The translations under genes and the position numbers were made by a program. Below the pieces are notes generated by a model. That model had not been told where the DNA came from. It saw only the letters and a list, made by a program, of their open reading frames with translations, and did no database searches. From JABFRG01 sp038210445 (lineage in GTDB: Bacteria; Myxococcota_A; Polyangia; Polyangiales; Polyangiaceae): a DNA stretch of 64,000 nt. Shown here piece after piece: positions 1 through 10,965 of the stretch (the first letter of the stretch is position 1; each line of letters starts with the position of its first letter). The stretch lies in assembly GCA_038210445.1 (NCBI GenBank), contig JBBQWQ010000042.1:6260-70259 (forward strand), read 5' to 3'.

Positions 1-1
1 A

Positions 2-727
2 CGGCGCTTCGAAGAGGACGGCGTGTTCCTGCTCTCCGACGCCACGCCCACCGCCACCAAGACGGCGCCGTCGTTGCCGTCTTCGTGCGCCATTCGCTAT
101 GGCGACATCACCCTGGGCCACTTCGCGATGAGCCCAGAGAAGCGCGGCCTCTCGCGGGAGGAGAAGCGCCTTCTCTCGCTGCTCGAAGCCGAGCTGGGCG
201 GCCCCTTGCGAATGGCGGCGCTGGTGGCCGAGGCGCAGCGGCTGGCCTCCACCGATACTCTCACGGGGCTGTTCAATCGACGAGCGTTCACCGAGCGCTT
301 CGAGCAGGCCCGCGAGAAGAGCGGGCTCCCCACCTCGCTGCTCCTGCTCGACGTCGACCACTTCAAACGCGTGAATGATACACGCGGTCACGACGTGGGC
401 GACATCGTGCTCAAGCGGGTTGCCCAGCTCTTGCGATCCATGGGCCGCAAGCGCGACATCGTGGGGCGCTGGGGCGGCGAGGAGTTCGTGGTGGGCCTGC
501 CCGGCTCACCCGAGAGCGGGGCCCGCATCGTGGCCGAGCGGCTGCGTCGGGCCATTGCCGAGAAGCCGGTGGAGACCACCCACGGCGACCCCATCGCCGT
601 TACCGCGTCTATCGGCGTGGCGACCATGCTGCACAGCCTGGAAACGCTCGACGAGCTGATACAGCGGGCCGACAAGGCGCTCTACTCGGCCAAGGAGCGC
701 GGAAGAAACCGCGTCGAAACGCTGTGA
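2..727 (+). CDS. GGDEF diguanylate cyclase, 5' end outside window
   Basis: C-terminal part of a diguanylate cyclase that would make cyclic di-GMP from two GTP. The frame is open to the left edge, so the start lies outside the window; the first in-frame start inside it is a GTG at 23. Counting from that GTG, a GAF-like tail (about 1-70) leads into the GGDEF domain: metal-binding Asp at about 110, the signature GGEEF at about 151-155, and an RKRD sequence five residues before it that fits the RxxD product-inhibition site. Both active and inhibitory sites look intact, so an active, feedback-inhibited enzyme is likely. The missing N-terminus probably carries the sensor. Confidence 0.93.
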   Translation, partial: RRFEEDGVFLLSDATPTATKTAPSLPSSCAIRYGDITLGHFAMSPEKRGLSREEKRLLSLLEAELGGPLRMAALVAEAQRLASTDTLTGLFNRRAFTERFEQAREKSGLPTSLLLLDVDHFKRVNDTRGHDVGDIVLKRVAQLLRSMGRKRDIVGRWGGEEFVVGLPGSPESGARIVAERLRRAIAEKPVETTHGDPIAVTASIGVATMLHSLETLDELIQRADKALYSAKERGRNRVETL

Positions 728-748
728 TCGCGTGATCCGCGCAGGCCC

Positions 749-2836
749 TCAGCCAAGCTCCTGAAGGAGCGCCGCGGGCTCGGCGATGGGCAGTGAGCAT
801 GCGCGCCCTCGGCACACGTAGGCCACGACGGCGTCGCGTGCGGTTTTGCCCGCCGCCAGCGCGGGCACGGCGGCGGCGGTCTCGGGCTGCTCGGGGTCGA
901 CCCACGCCACCGCCCGATGCGGCACGAAGCTGGTGAACACCGTGCGGGCCAGCGGCGTCTCGAACGGCTCCGCGTTGTCGGTTCCGCGCTGTCCCACCAG
1001 CACCACGTCGACGCTGGCGCGCACCAGGCGGTCGAGCACCAGGAGCGTTTGGGCGAAGCCCGCCGGCGACTCGAGCGCAGAGGCCGCCAGCCGTCGCAGC
1101 TCGCGCTCGCCCATTTCTGTGTATTTTACATCCACAAGCGTACCCAGTCGAAGGAGCAGCTGGCAGGCCATGGAAGTACCGCTGGGAATGGCGTTGTCGA
1201 AGGCATCTTGGGGGCGCACCACCAGCGCCTCGCCGTCTTTGGGTGAGAAGAAGAACCCGTGCTCCTGGTCGAGGAAGCGCGCGCAGGTGGCGTCGGCGAG
1301 CTCACGAGCCACCGCCAGCCAGGAGAGCTCACCGGTCACTTCGTAGAGCGTCACCGCGGCGTCGCCCAGGAACGCGTAGTCGTCGAGAAAACCCGGTCCG
1401 CGCACCCGATCGCCCTTCACCAACCGGGCCACGCGCAGTGTATCTTCGTCGCGCGAGAAGAGCGCGCGCTCCACCTGCACGAAGGCGCGCTTGGCCGCGA
1501 CCACCCAGCTCTTCTCCCCCAGCGCCGCGCCGGCCTCGGCCAAAGCGGCTATCATGAGCCCGTTCCAGCTCGCGAGGATCTTTTCATCGCGGTGCGGACG
1601 CGGCCGCTTCTCGCGGAAGCCGAGGAGCGCGGCCCGGCCCCGCTTCCACGCCGCAAGAACCTCGCCTTCGCCGAGCCCAAGCGCGTGCGCCACCTCTTCG
1701 GGAGAGGCCACCTGCGAGAGCACGGTCTTGCCGGTCTCCTCGAAGTTGCCCTCGTCGGTCACGTCGTAGACCACGCGTAGCACGCGGACGGCAACGTCGT
1801 CGTCGCCCAGCGCCTCGGCCACCTCTGCCGGCGAGAACACGAAGAACTTCCCCTCTTCACCCTCGGAGTCGGCGTCCTGCGTGGAGTAGAAGCCCCCGGC
1901 GGGGTCGGTCATCTCGGCGAGCACGTAGCCCACCAGCTCCCGCGCGGTGTCGGCGAACAGTGGCTCCTTCCACAATCGAAAGGCCTCTACGTAGAGCCCG
2001 AGGAGGAGCGCGTTGTCGTAGAGCATCTTCTCGAAGTGCGGCACCAGCCAGCGTTCGTCGGTAGAGTACCGGTGAAACCCACCGCGGAGTTGGTCCCAGA
2101 TGCCTCCGTGGCGCATGGCGGTGAGCGCCTTGTTCACCCGCACACCGGCCTTCTCGTCGCCGCGCGCGGCGAGGTGCAAGAGCGCGGTGAGCGACATGGT
2201 GCTGGGGAACTTGGGGCGCACGCCGAAGCCGCCGTGCTCGTCGTCGAAGCGGCGCGATAGTTGCGCCCCCGCCATCTCGAGGAGATCGCTGCGCAGGAGC
2301 ACGTCGCGACGCTTCTGGGTGAGCGCAGAGGAGATGCCGCGGGTGACGTCGGCGGCCTGGGCGTCGATCTCGCTGCGCTTGTCGCGAAACGCGTCGCTCA
2401 CCGCCGTGAGCACGTCGCGAAACGAGGGCATGCCGTACTTGGCCTCGGGAGGAAAGTAGGTACCCGCGAAGAAGGGCCGCTGGTCCGGGGTGAGGAAGAC
2501 GGTGAGCGGCCAGCCGCCGCTGCGCCCCATGAGCTGCACCACCAGCTGGTAGATGTGATCGAGGTCCGGGCGCTCCTCGCGGTCGACCTTGATGCTCACG
2601 AAGCGCTCGTTCATGAGCGCGGCGGTGGCTTCGTCTTCGAAGCTCTCCCGCTCCATGACGTGGCACCAGTGGCAGGCGGAATAGCCGATGCTCAACAGAA
2701 TCGGCTTGTCCTCGGCCCGGGCCCGGCCCAGCCCTTCTTCGCCCCAGGGGAACCAATCCACCGGATTACCTGCATGTTGCACGAGATACGGCGAGGCCTC
2801 GAGGTGGAGGCGGTTTGGCTTTCGGTCGGCGTTCAC
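749..2836 (-). CDS. YyaL/DUF255 thioredoxin-fold protein (SSP411/SPATA20 family)
   Basis: A 695-residue protein, full length for the YyaL family (thioredoxin-like N-terminus fused to an alpha/alpha six-barrel like N-acylglucosamine 2-epimerases). The N-terminus has the typical NRLHLEASPYLVQHAGNPVDW opening and the redox motif CHWCHVM at about residues 55-61; SGGWPLTVFLTP and the GTYFPP element follow. The C-terminal two thirds carry the barrel with a PHFEKMLYDNA motif. The biochemical role of the family is unsettled; redox activity is inferred from the CxxC. It is convergent with the diguanylate cyclase and diverges from the membrane sulfatase-fold gene, with about 110 bp of shared upstream DNA (2837-2947). 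Confidence 0.93.
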   Translation of the reverse strand: MNADRKPNRLHLEASPYLVQHAGNPVDWFPWGEEGLGRARAEDKPILLSIGYSACHWCHVMERESFEDEATAALMNERFVSIKVDREERPDLDHIYQLVVQLMGRSGGWPLTVFLTPDQRPFFAGTYFPPEAKYGMPSFRDVLTAVSDAFRDKRSEIDAQAADVTRGISSALTQKRRDVLLRSDLLEMAGAQLSRRFDDEHGGFGVRPKFPSTMSLTALLHLAARGDEKAGVRVNKALTAMRHGGIWDQLRGGFHRYSTDERWLVPHFEKMLYDNALLLGLYVEAFRLWKEPLFADTARELVGYVLAEMTDPAGGFYSTQDADSEGEEGKFFVFSPAEVAEALGDDDVAVRVLRVVYDVTDEGNFEETGKTVLSQVASPEEVAHALGLGEGEVLAAWKRGRAALLGFREKRPRPHRDEKILASWNGLMIAALAEAGAALGEKSWVVAAKRAFVQVERALFSRDEDTLRVARLVKGDRVRGPGFLDDYAFLGDAAVTLYEVTGELSWLAVARELADATCARFLDQEHGFFFSPKDGEALVVRPQDAFDNAIPSGTSMACQLLLRLGTLVDVKYTEMGERELRRLAASALESPAGFAQTLLVLDRLVRASVDVVLVGQRGTDNAEPFETPLARTVFTSFVPHRAVAWVDPEQPETAAAVPALAAGKTARDAVVAYVCRGRACSLPIAEPAALLQELG

Positions 2837-2947
2837 CCTGTCGCTATAGCACCGAACCCCGGCATTTTTCGGCCTCGGCGTGACCCGGCGGCTCGTGGCC
2901 TTCGCCCTTCTTGCCGACCAGACAGCGCTCGGTTATGCCGAAGGGCC

Positions 2948-5167
2948 GTGGATAGCTCGCCCCCGCCCCCTTCCAAAGTCGCGTCCACGCGCCTTTCCCG
3001 GCGGCATCTCTCACCGCTCTCGCTCCTTTCAGCGGCGGTGGGGCTCGGGGCCCTGGCGGCCCTTCCGGCGCGCTGGACGCTGGCAGCCACCCAGGGCAAC
3101 GGCACCTCGATGCGCTGGGCCTACCTGGCGGGCGGCCTGCTCACCGACGTGACCTCCATCGGGCCCTTCGTGGCCTTCGCGCTGCTCCTTCTGCTGCTGG
3201 CGGCGCGGCAAAAGCTGCGGCTCCTCGAGCTCGGCTTTCTGGCGCTAGCGGCGTGCCTTCTGGGCACGTGGCTGGCGCACAACGCCGCCATGGAGTTCCG
3301 CTTCCAGCGCGGCATCTACCCGGGCCCGATGGACGCGCGCGAAGGCCTGGGGCACGCGGACTTCGTGCGGGCGGAGCTGCCGGCGCTGCTGGGCGGACGC
3401 TTTCTTTGGCCCAACCTGGTGGCCCTCGCGCTCGGTGCGGCGCTCCTTCGCTGGACCCGCAGGCGCCTGCGCGCGCTCGCCGCCTCGGGGGCCCCGCGTC
3501 TTTCGCTGGTGGTATTGGCGCCGGCCACGGTGGGCCTGTTCCTGGCGCTCCTTTTCGGAGCGCGGCGCGCCAGCGCGTTCTGCGAGAGCCTGCACAACCG
3601 CGGCGCCATCGCGTCGCCGGCCTCGACGCTGGTGGGGGCTTGGCTCAGCGGCAATCGATACGACGGCTCGCCCGAGCAGCTGCGGCGCGAGATCTCGGCG
3701 TTCGTGGGCACCGAGGCCGAGGTGGCCCGAGGCGCGCGGCACCTGGGCTTTCCTGACGCGACCGCGCTGAGCCTGCGGCTCGCAGAAGAGCGTGCAGATT
3801 GCACGCACCATCCCTTGGCCCGAAACCTCGACGAGCCGGGCGGCGAGCTCATCGACGCTGCGCGTGCCGTGTCGCGCGAGCTTTTTCGCGGTCAAACCCT
3901 GCCGCCCCGGGTGTTCCAGGTGTCGCTGGAGAGCCTGCGCGCCGACGACATCGCCAGACTTCACCCCACGGCGCCGGCGCAGATCGCTCCGTTTCTGAAC
4001 CAGGTCTACGATCCGGCCACCCCCACCGGCGCCGGCGCCGCTGCCTTTCACGGCGCGCACCAGAGCGGCATTCGCACCGCCCAGGCGCTCTCCGGGGTGC
4101 TTTGCGGAATCGGGGCGCTCCCCTTTCACATCGCGCTCGGCCGCGACTTCGGCAACATCCCGCTGCGCTGCGCGCCCGACGTGCTGGCCGAAGGGGGCTT
4201 TCGCACCCGGGCGGTGTACGGGCACGAGTTCGTGTTCGACGACATGGGAACCTTTCTGCGGTTCCACGGCATGGACCTGTTCGAGCGGCGCAACTTCGAG
4301 GCCGGACGGCCGCGCGGAGTGTGGGACGGCGTCTCCGACGAGAGCGTGTACGACGCTGCGCTGGGCGAGAGCACAGATGCTTCGCGTGCACAATACACGT
4401 TCATTCTCACACTCTCGAACCACACCCCCTACACTGCACCGGCCGACCTGAGAGCCGTGGATGCCCAAGAGATGGAGGCGCTGTGCCAGGCGCGCCGGTT
4501 CGGCGGCGAGAACTGCGACCGACTGAAGACGGTGCGCTACGCCGACCAGGCGCTCGCCCGCTTCGCCCGGCACGTGGAAGAAGGGCCCGACGCCGCCCGC
4601 ACCATCGTGCTCTTGGCAGCGGACCACACCACCCACGAGTGGGAGCCGTGGGAGAGCGGCGCGCACGAACGGCCCGAGGGCATCACCCAGATTCCGGTGG
4701 CCGTGTGGTTGCCGAAAGCCTGGCGTGACGCCGTGACCGACCCGGTGCGCTTCGCCGCAGCGTGGGCGCGTTTTCAGGAGCTCGCGCGGCTTCGGTCCAT
4801 TTCCAACGCCGACCTCCCCACCCTGCTGCTGGCGTTGTTGTCGGAGAGCCGGGAGATGCGCGGTCTACCGCAGGCTCGGCGCTGGCATACACTCGGCGGC
4901 CAGAGCACTAGCTCCTGGTTCCAGTCGCCCACAGGCGAAGGCGTGCTCTTCGGCATCGACGCGCACGCGCAGATCTTCGACGTGACCGCCGGCGGAGAAA
5001 CCCATCCCACGGGCATCGTCATGGATACGCTGCGCACCGGCGACGACGTGCAGGCGGCGTCGGCCCTGAACCGCCCCATGTTGGCGTTCTGGGGTAGCTT
5101 CCTCCGCGGTTTCGCCGCGCGTTGCACCCAGGCCTCGAGCATTCGGCTCCAGCCGGCGTTGCCGTAG
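2948..5167 (+). CDS. LTA-synthase-like membrane sulfatase/phosphoglycerol transferase
   Basis: A 739-residue protein from a GTG start chosen because it lies just past the divergent gene and places a hydrophobic helix near the N-terminus. Four or five membrane segments occupy about residues 15-210. The extracytoplasmic C-terminal half is an alkaline-phosphatase-fold domain of the sulfatase/LtaS type: a QVSLESLRADD strand with the metal-binding Glu, a candidate nucleophile Thr in GIRTAQALSG, WDGVSDESVYDAAL, SNHTPYTAP and the metal-binding ADHT motif. In Gram-negatives such proteins add phosphoglycerol or phosphoethanolamine to glycans or lipids; the substrate here is unknown. A much longer open frame continues upstream, antisense to the neighbour, and is not coding. 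Confidence 0.85.
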   Translation: MDSSPPPPSKVASTRLSRRHLSPLSLLSAAVGLGALAALPARWTLAATQGNGTSMRWAYLAGGLLTDVTSIGPFVAFALLLLLLAARQKLRLLELGFLALAACLLGTWLAHNAAMEFRFQRGIYPGPMDAREGLGHADFVRAELPALLGGRFLWPNLVALALGAALLRWTRRRLRALAASGAPRLSLVVLAPATVGLFLALLFGARRASAFCESLHNRGAIASPASTLVGAWLSGNRYDGSPEQLRREISAFVGTEAEVARGARHLGFPDATALSLRLAEERADCTHHPLARNLDEPGGELIDAARAVSRELFRGQTLPPRVFQVSLESLRADDIARLHPTAPAQIAPFLNQVYDPATPTGAGAAAFHGAHQSGIRTAQALSGVLCGIGALPFHIALGRDFGNIPLRCAPDVLAEGGFRTRAVYGHEFVFDDMGTFLRFHGMDLFERRNFEAGRPRGVWDGVSDESVYDAALGESTDASRAQYTFILTLSNHTPYTAPADLRAVDAQEMEALCQARRFGGENCDRLKTVRYADQALARFARHVEEGPDAARTIVLLAADHTTHEWEPWESGAHERPEGITQIPVAVWLPKAWRDAVTDPVRFAAAWARFQELARLRSISNADLPTLLLALLSESREMRGLPQARRWHTLGGQSTSSWFQSPTGEGVLFGIDAHAQIFDVTAGGETHPTGIVMDTLRTGDDVQAASALNRPMLAFWGSFLRGFAARCTQASSIRLQPALP

Positions 5168-5295
5168 CTGCTCTGCGCGGCCGGCGCCGGGCTCGGGCCC
5201 GCCCCGGGCGCGCCCGCGGACGCCCCGGGAATTGGGTGAAAACACGAATCATTTCGTGGCGCGCCGCCGGCACGCGGGGTGCAGCTTTCGACCGC

Positions 5296-5865
5296 ATGGC
5301 CTCGGTACGCACCCTCGCGCTCGCAACCGTTCTTGGAGTGGCGGCGGTCTGTGGTCCGGGCGAAGCGCAGGCCAAGCCCAGCGCCAGCGGATGGGCGGTG
5401 ACCAGCAGCGATGGCAGCGACACGCTCCACGAGGGCCCGGGCTTCGACCTGGAGCTGCCCAAGGTAGGCTACCTTCATCTGCAGAATACACGCGGCCAAA
5501 ACCTGGCCTTCGCCGACCGAGCACGGCGCAACGTGCGCTTCGCGAAGAAGGGCGGCGGGCAGATTCGCTGCGGCGATCGCTTCGCCATCGCGGTCGACGC
5601 CGAGTATCTGGTGTACGGCGATCAGGCCGAGGGCACCATGGACCTCACCACGCGCACCGAGCGCGGCGTGAAGACGCTGCACTTGGAAGAAGAGATTCAT
5701 CAGTGGACGGTGGGCGGATGCCTGCTCGGAGAGCCGGTGTCGCTCAAGGGGCCCATCGCGCTCGCCAACACCCGGGTCAACGACGCGGTGGTCGCGTGCC
5801 GAAGGCGACGTGGACTGCAACTTTGCTGGGACGATCGCCAACGTGGCGGCGTCTCGAAGGAATAG
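5296..5865 (+). CDS. exported hypothetical protein
   Basis: A 189-residue protein beginning at ATG 5296 with a Sec signal peptide (basic MASVRT, hydrophobic stretch, likely cleavage after GEAQA at about residue 26). The mature part is beta-rich and has Cys residues in QIRCGDRF and VGGCLLG, which could form a disulfide. I recognise no family. Its end carries the GAAGGA-like ribosome-binding site of the HEAT-repeat gene two bases downstream, so the two are probably cotranscribed. Confidence 0.75.
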   Translation: MASVRTLALATVLGVAAVCGPGEAQAKPSASGWAVTSSDGSDTLHEGPGFDLELPKVGYLHLQNTRGQNLAFADRARRNVRFAKKGGGQIRCGDRFAIAVDAEYLVYGDQAEGTMDLTTRTERGVKTLHLEEEIHQWTVGGCLLGEPVSLKGPIALANTRVNDAVVACRRRRGLQLCWDDRQRGGVSKE

Positions 5866-5867
5866 CC

Positions 5868-6995
5868 ATGCGACCGAAGTATCTGCTGCCCGCTCTCCTC
5901 TCGTTTTCCATGCTGGGCGCGCTGGTGGGCCTCTCGGAGCCGCGCGCAGCGCTCCGCGAAGCCCCGCGCCGCACGCTGGCTGCAGCAGCGCGCGAAGCGG
6001 CAGCCACGGCCCGCCCGGCGAGCCCTGCGCCAGCGGTCTCTTGCCAAGAGCTGGTGGCCGAGGTGCAGAGCGCCTATGTCGCCTCGCCCGCGGGCGAGGC
6101 CGCCAACGCCCTCCACCAACGCATCGTGGTCGCAGCGCGCGAGGCCTCGTGTCGCGAAACCCTCGACGCCGCGGCCCTGCGGGCGCCCTGCGGCGCGGGC
6201 CTGGGGCTGGTCACCTCTGCCCTGTTCGCGGCCGAGGGCTACAAGGCTGCGTCGACGCGCAAGCACGTGGCGCGCGCCAAAGACATGCTGGGGCGCGGCG
6301 ATGGCTCGTGCATGGTGGCGGTGTTGCCATCGGTGCAGTTTGCATACGACGCCGACCTTGGCCTGGCCGACGACGTGACGTCGCTCACCGCGCTCGCCGA
6401 CGACAACGCGCGCGCCGCCGGATGGCTCACCCTGGGCTCACTCTCGTTTCGCGCCAAGACCGTGGGCGATGCCAAGCTGGCCAGTGCGCTCAATACGCGC
6501 CTCCTGGCCGGCATGCGCAAGTATCCCCACGACGCGCTGGTGGTCGATGCCGCGGGCAACGCCGGCTGCGAGAGCTGCACGCAGGCCTTCGACGCCGCCC
6601 GTCGCGACCCGGACCCGTGGGTTCGCCGCACCGCCGCATCGGCCTACCGCTTCGTCACCTCGAAGCCTGCGGTGGCCGCCATGTGCGCCTCGCTCCGCAG
6701 CGACGCCCACGCGGCGGTGCGTGAGCATGCGGCCTGGAGCCTGGCCTTCGGCGCCAACGCGTTGCCGGCACGCACCGCCTGCCTGGTGGAGTCGGTTCGC
6801 ACCGACGCCGACGTCGACGTGAGGCGGAGCGCCGCCCGCGCGCTGGTGAACCTCGCCTCGGTATCGTCCGAGGCGAGCCGCGCACTCGTCGACCTGCACG
6901 GGCCAGAGCTGCCGCGCGACGTACGCATCATCGTCCTCGAGCACCTCTCGGCGGGCGACGCGCCGGTGCTGCACGAAGACCCGCTCAAGGGCTGA
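5868..6995 (+). CDS. exported HEAT-repeat protein
   Basis: A 375-residue protein starting at ATG 5868, preceded by a purine-rich site inside the end of the upstream gene. Residues 1-27 are a signal peptide or anchor. After an Ala/Pro-rich linker come helical segments with paired Cys (CQELV, SCRET, PCGAG). From about residue 225 there are HEAT-like repeats (DPDPWVRRTAASAYRF, DAHAAVREHAAWSLAFG, DADVDVRRSAARALVNLA). HEAT repeats make protein-binding solenoids; a periplasmic scaffold role is inferred. Its stop codon is one base from the stop of the convergent FHA/AAA+ regulator. Confidence 0.8.
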   Translation: MRPKYLLPALLSFSMLGALVGLSEPRAALREAPRRTLAAAAREAAATARPASPAPAVSCQELVAEVQSAYVASPAGEAANALHQRIVVAAREASCRETLDAAALRAPCGAGLGLVTSALFAAEGYKAASTRKHVARAKDMLGRGDGSCMVAVLPSVQFAYDADLGLADDVTSLTALADDNARAAGWLTLGSLSFRAKTVGDAKLASALNTRLLAGMRKYPHDALVVDAAGNAGCESCTQAFDAARRDPDPWVRRTAASAYRFVTSKPAVAAMCASLRSDAHAAVREHAAWSLAFGANALPARTACLVESVRTDADVDVRRSAARALVNLASVSSEASRALVDLHGPELPRDVRIIVLEHLSAGDAPVLHEDPLKG

Positions 6996-6996
6996 G

Positions 6997-8454
6997 CTAC
7001 TTTTTCAGGCCGTATTTTTTCACCAGGCGCTTCAGCACGTGGCGATTGGCAAGGCCCAGGTCGCGCCAGGCGCGCTCCTGCACCCAGTCGGCGCGCTCCA
7101 GCGCGGCGCGCAGCTCCTCCACCGGGAGCTCGTGCACCGAGCGGCGCTCGGTCGCGTTGTCGGTCTCGGCCCCTTGCTCGAACTCGCGTTCGACGTCGGC
7201 GGTGAGCTCGATGTCGCCGTCGGGGCTCGAGGCGAGGGCACACCACAGCAACGCGTCGAGCTCGCGCACATGCGTGCGGTATACATGCGTCGACAGCCTT
7301 CGGGCCAGCGCCGGAGTGATGCGCGGTTCGCCGCGCTTGCCGTCCCACTTGTCGAAGAAGCGCGCTCCCACGTCGGGGTCGGTGCGCACCGCGCGCAGCA
7401 AGAGGTGCCGCGCGATGAGCGCGATGTCCTCGCGGCGCTCGTTGAGCCCAGGCAGGGTGAGGCGCAGCTTCAGGCGCGCCGCCACGTCGTGCTTGAGTGC
7501 GGAGGCCGCGCGGTTGGTGGCGCCAATGAAGCGAAGGTTTACGGTGCGTCGCTTGGCGTCGCCCAGCCGCTGGTAGTCGCCGCCGTCGTCCAGCAGCCGG
7601 AGGAGCCGGGTCTGCAGCTCTTCCGGTAGCTCGCCAATCTCGTCGAGGAACAGCGTCGAGCCGTCGGCCTCGCCCACCAGACCCAAGCGCTCCGGCATGC
7701 CGGACTGCGGGTAGTTGGCCACGTTGCCGAAGAGCTCGGCGTCGATGAGCGTTGCGGGAATGGTGGCGGCGTTGCGCGCAACCAGCTGCCGCTTGCTTCG
7801 CGGCGAGAGCGCATGAATCGCGCGAGCGATGACCTCTTTGCCGGAGCCGCTTTCGCCCAGCACCAGCACGTGGGCGGCGCGCCCCGCCACGAAGGCGCAC
7901 TGGTCGCGGAGCTCCCACGCGAGCGCGCTCTCGCCCACGAACCCGTGGACGTCGGCCTCGCCGAACACCTGCAGCGACTTCTGCGGCAGGCTGCGGAGGG
8001 GGGCCAGGATCACGGGCCGGCGCACGCAAACCAGCACCAACTGTCCCTTGATCTCGCAGGCTTGCCCGGGCGCCAGCCGGAGCTCGTTGCGCGCCACGCC
8101 CGCCTCGTCCAGGAGCGCACGTTTGCCCTCGTTGACCAGCGAGAGCTCCTTGCCGTCGGAGCTCAGCCGAAGCTGATTGCGGGAGACGAAAGGGTTGTCG
8201 AGGCCGCCCATGGTGCGCGTGAGCTTGGGCCGCTGCTCCGAGAGCAAGAGCCGCGGGAGCGGACTGTCGTCGCCCTCGGCGCCGCGACCGAACACGTGCT
8301 CTCCGCGATTGGTCGGTACCAGCAGCACCTGCCCGAGAAGCGACGCGTCCGGCGCCCAGGCCACCGAGAGGGCCAGCACCGTATCTACCGGGCGGTTCGA
8401 TCCGGCGAGGTCGTCGTCGGTCGCCGCCGTATCCATCGTTGCGGTCACCGGCAC
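6997..8454 (-). CDS. FHA-domain AAA+ (NtrC-like) transcriptional regulator lacking GAFTGA
   Basis: A 485-residue cytoplasmic regulator. An FHA domain at about 30-150 (FVSRNQLRLS) should read phosphothreonine signals. The AAA+ domain of sigma-54 activators follows: Walker A GESGSGKE at about 205, Walker B GSTLFLDEIGELP, and an arginine-rich FIGATNR segment. A Fis-like helix-turn-helix ends the protein. Where NtrC-class proteins have the GAFTGA loop that touches sigma-54, this one reads GNVANYPQSGMPERLG. Either it uses another loop or it is not a sigma-54 activator. Ser/Thr kinase and other FHA genes lie within 6 kb on the same strand, so kinase-controlled regulation is plausible. Confidence 0.88.
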   Translation of the reverse strand: MPVTATMDTAATDDDLAGSNRPVDTVLALSVAWAPDASLLGQVLLVPTNRGEHVFGRGAEGDDSPLPRLLLSEQRPKLTRTMGGLDNPFVSRNQLRLSSDGKELSLVNEGKRALLDEAGVARNELRLAPGQACEIKGQLVLVCVRRPVILAPLRSLPQKSLQVFGEADVHGFVGESALAWELRDQCAFVAGRAAHVLVLGESGSGKEVIARAIHALSPRSKRQLVARNAATIPATLIDAELFGNVANYPQSGMPERLGLVGEADGSTLFLDEIGELPEELQTRLLRLLDDGGDYQRLGDAKRRTVNLRFIGATNRAASALKHDVAARLKLRLTLPGLNERREDIALIARHLLLRAVRTDPDVGARFFDKWDGKRGEPRITPALARRLSTHVYRTHVRELDALLWCALASSPDGDIELTADVEREFEQGAETDNATERRSVHELPVEELRAALERADWVQERAWRDLGLANRHVLKRLVKKYGLKK

Positions 8455-8524
8455 ATGCTAACGCGCCCAGCGCCGCTTTCCCAGGCAGATGCACCGCCGC
8501 GCAGGCGCTTCGAGTCCGGCGCGC

Positions 8525-9497
8525 TCAGAACCCGCTGCGAAAGTAAATGCTGCCGCCCTGCGGTGAGGCGTCGAAGGTCACGCGTGTTTTGTCGGTCTTG
8601 CCGGTCAACAGGAAGTACGCGCCGAGGCCCCCGCCGACCAGTGCAGTGGCGAACGAGACGTTGGCGATCCACGCGAAGGTGTTGGCCGCGGTCTCGCTAT
8701 CGACGGCCCCCTGCGTGCAGTTTCCCGACGGGCAGTCGCGATTGCTCGCGTTGTGGCGCGAGATGGCCAGGGCCCCGGTTACGAGCCCTACCCCGAGCGC
8801 AGCCCCGCCCACGCCGAAGGAAACGATGGCCGCCGGGCGGCGCCAGTTGGAGGCCGGTCGCTCGTCGGGGGCCGGCGTCGTTGGCGTCGTTGGCTGCGGC
8901 GGGACCACCGCCGGTGCAGCGGGCAAGAGCGACAGCACCGGCACCACGACCTCGCGCGTTTGTCCTTCGGTGTCGACGGTCAGCGTCTCGACCCACTCCC
9001 GGCGTCCCGGCGCGGTGGCGCGAACGCGGTGCTCGCCCGGGTCCACCGGCGAACCGCCCCAGGCCGCCGGGCGGAGGGCCGTGCCATCGAGAAAGACCTC
9101 GAGTCCCTCCACTTGCGAAGGCCCCGCCACCCGCACCGCGATGCGCGAGAGCAAGGGGGCAATGGCCTGCACACGCTCGCGCGCCGTGGCCTCGCGCTCC
9201 TTGCGCCCGTCGCGAATCGCGAAGCTCACCGCGTCGCTGTAGGCCGCGTAGGCCGACGCCAGCTTCTTTTGCTTCTCGAGGCAGTACGCGAGGTTGATGA
9301 CGGTGCCGCCGGCCGGATCGAGCCGGTGGCTCTCGGCGAACTTCGGGCAGGCCTCGACGTACCGTCCGTCGCGCATGAGGGCCACAGCGTCGTCGAAGAG
9401 CGACTGCGCCAAAACCTGATTCTCCGGCACCGCAGACTGCGCGTGCGCAAGGCTCGACCCGAAGCAGGTCCAAGCGAGAGCCACCGCGGCCAGCTGC

Positions 9498-9511
<14 letters not shown>
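8525..9511 (-). CDS. TPR/PEGA-like envelope protein with C-terminal membrane helices
   Basis: A 328-residue protein from GTG 9511, which directly precedes a signal peptide (cleavage after AHAQ). Residues about 30-110 hold TPR-like helices (LFDDAVALMRDGRYVEACPKF), then a beta domain resembling PEGA (VFLDGTALRPA, GEHRVRATAPGRREW), a Pro/Thr linker and two hydrophobic helices (VSFGVGGAALGVGLVTGALA and a second at about 290). This architecture is common in Polyangia and of unknown function. It overlaps the end of the upstream Ser/Thr kinase gene by 14 bases, pointing to translational coupling and a shared pathway. Confidence 0.8.
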
Positions 9512-10916
<1,405 letters not shown>

Positions 10917-10965
10917 GCCTCGAAAGTCTATACGTGGCGCGCGCCACAAAAGGCGAAACCCGCGC

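Noticed and set aside
2261..2947. Upstream extension of the LTA-synthase-like frame
   Set aside because: It is antisense to the N-terminal part of the YyaL-type gene, including its CxxC region, and would put a non-hydrophobic 229-residue arginine-rich extension before the first membrane helix.
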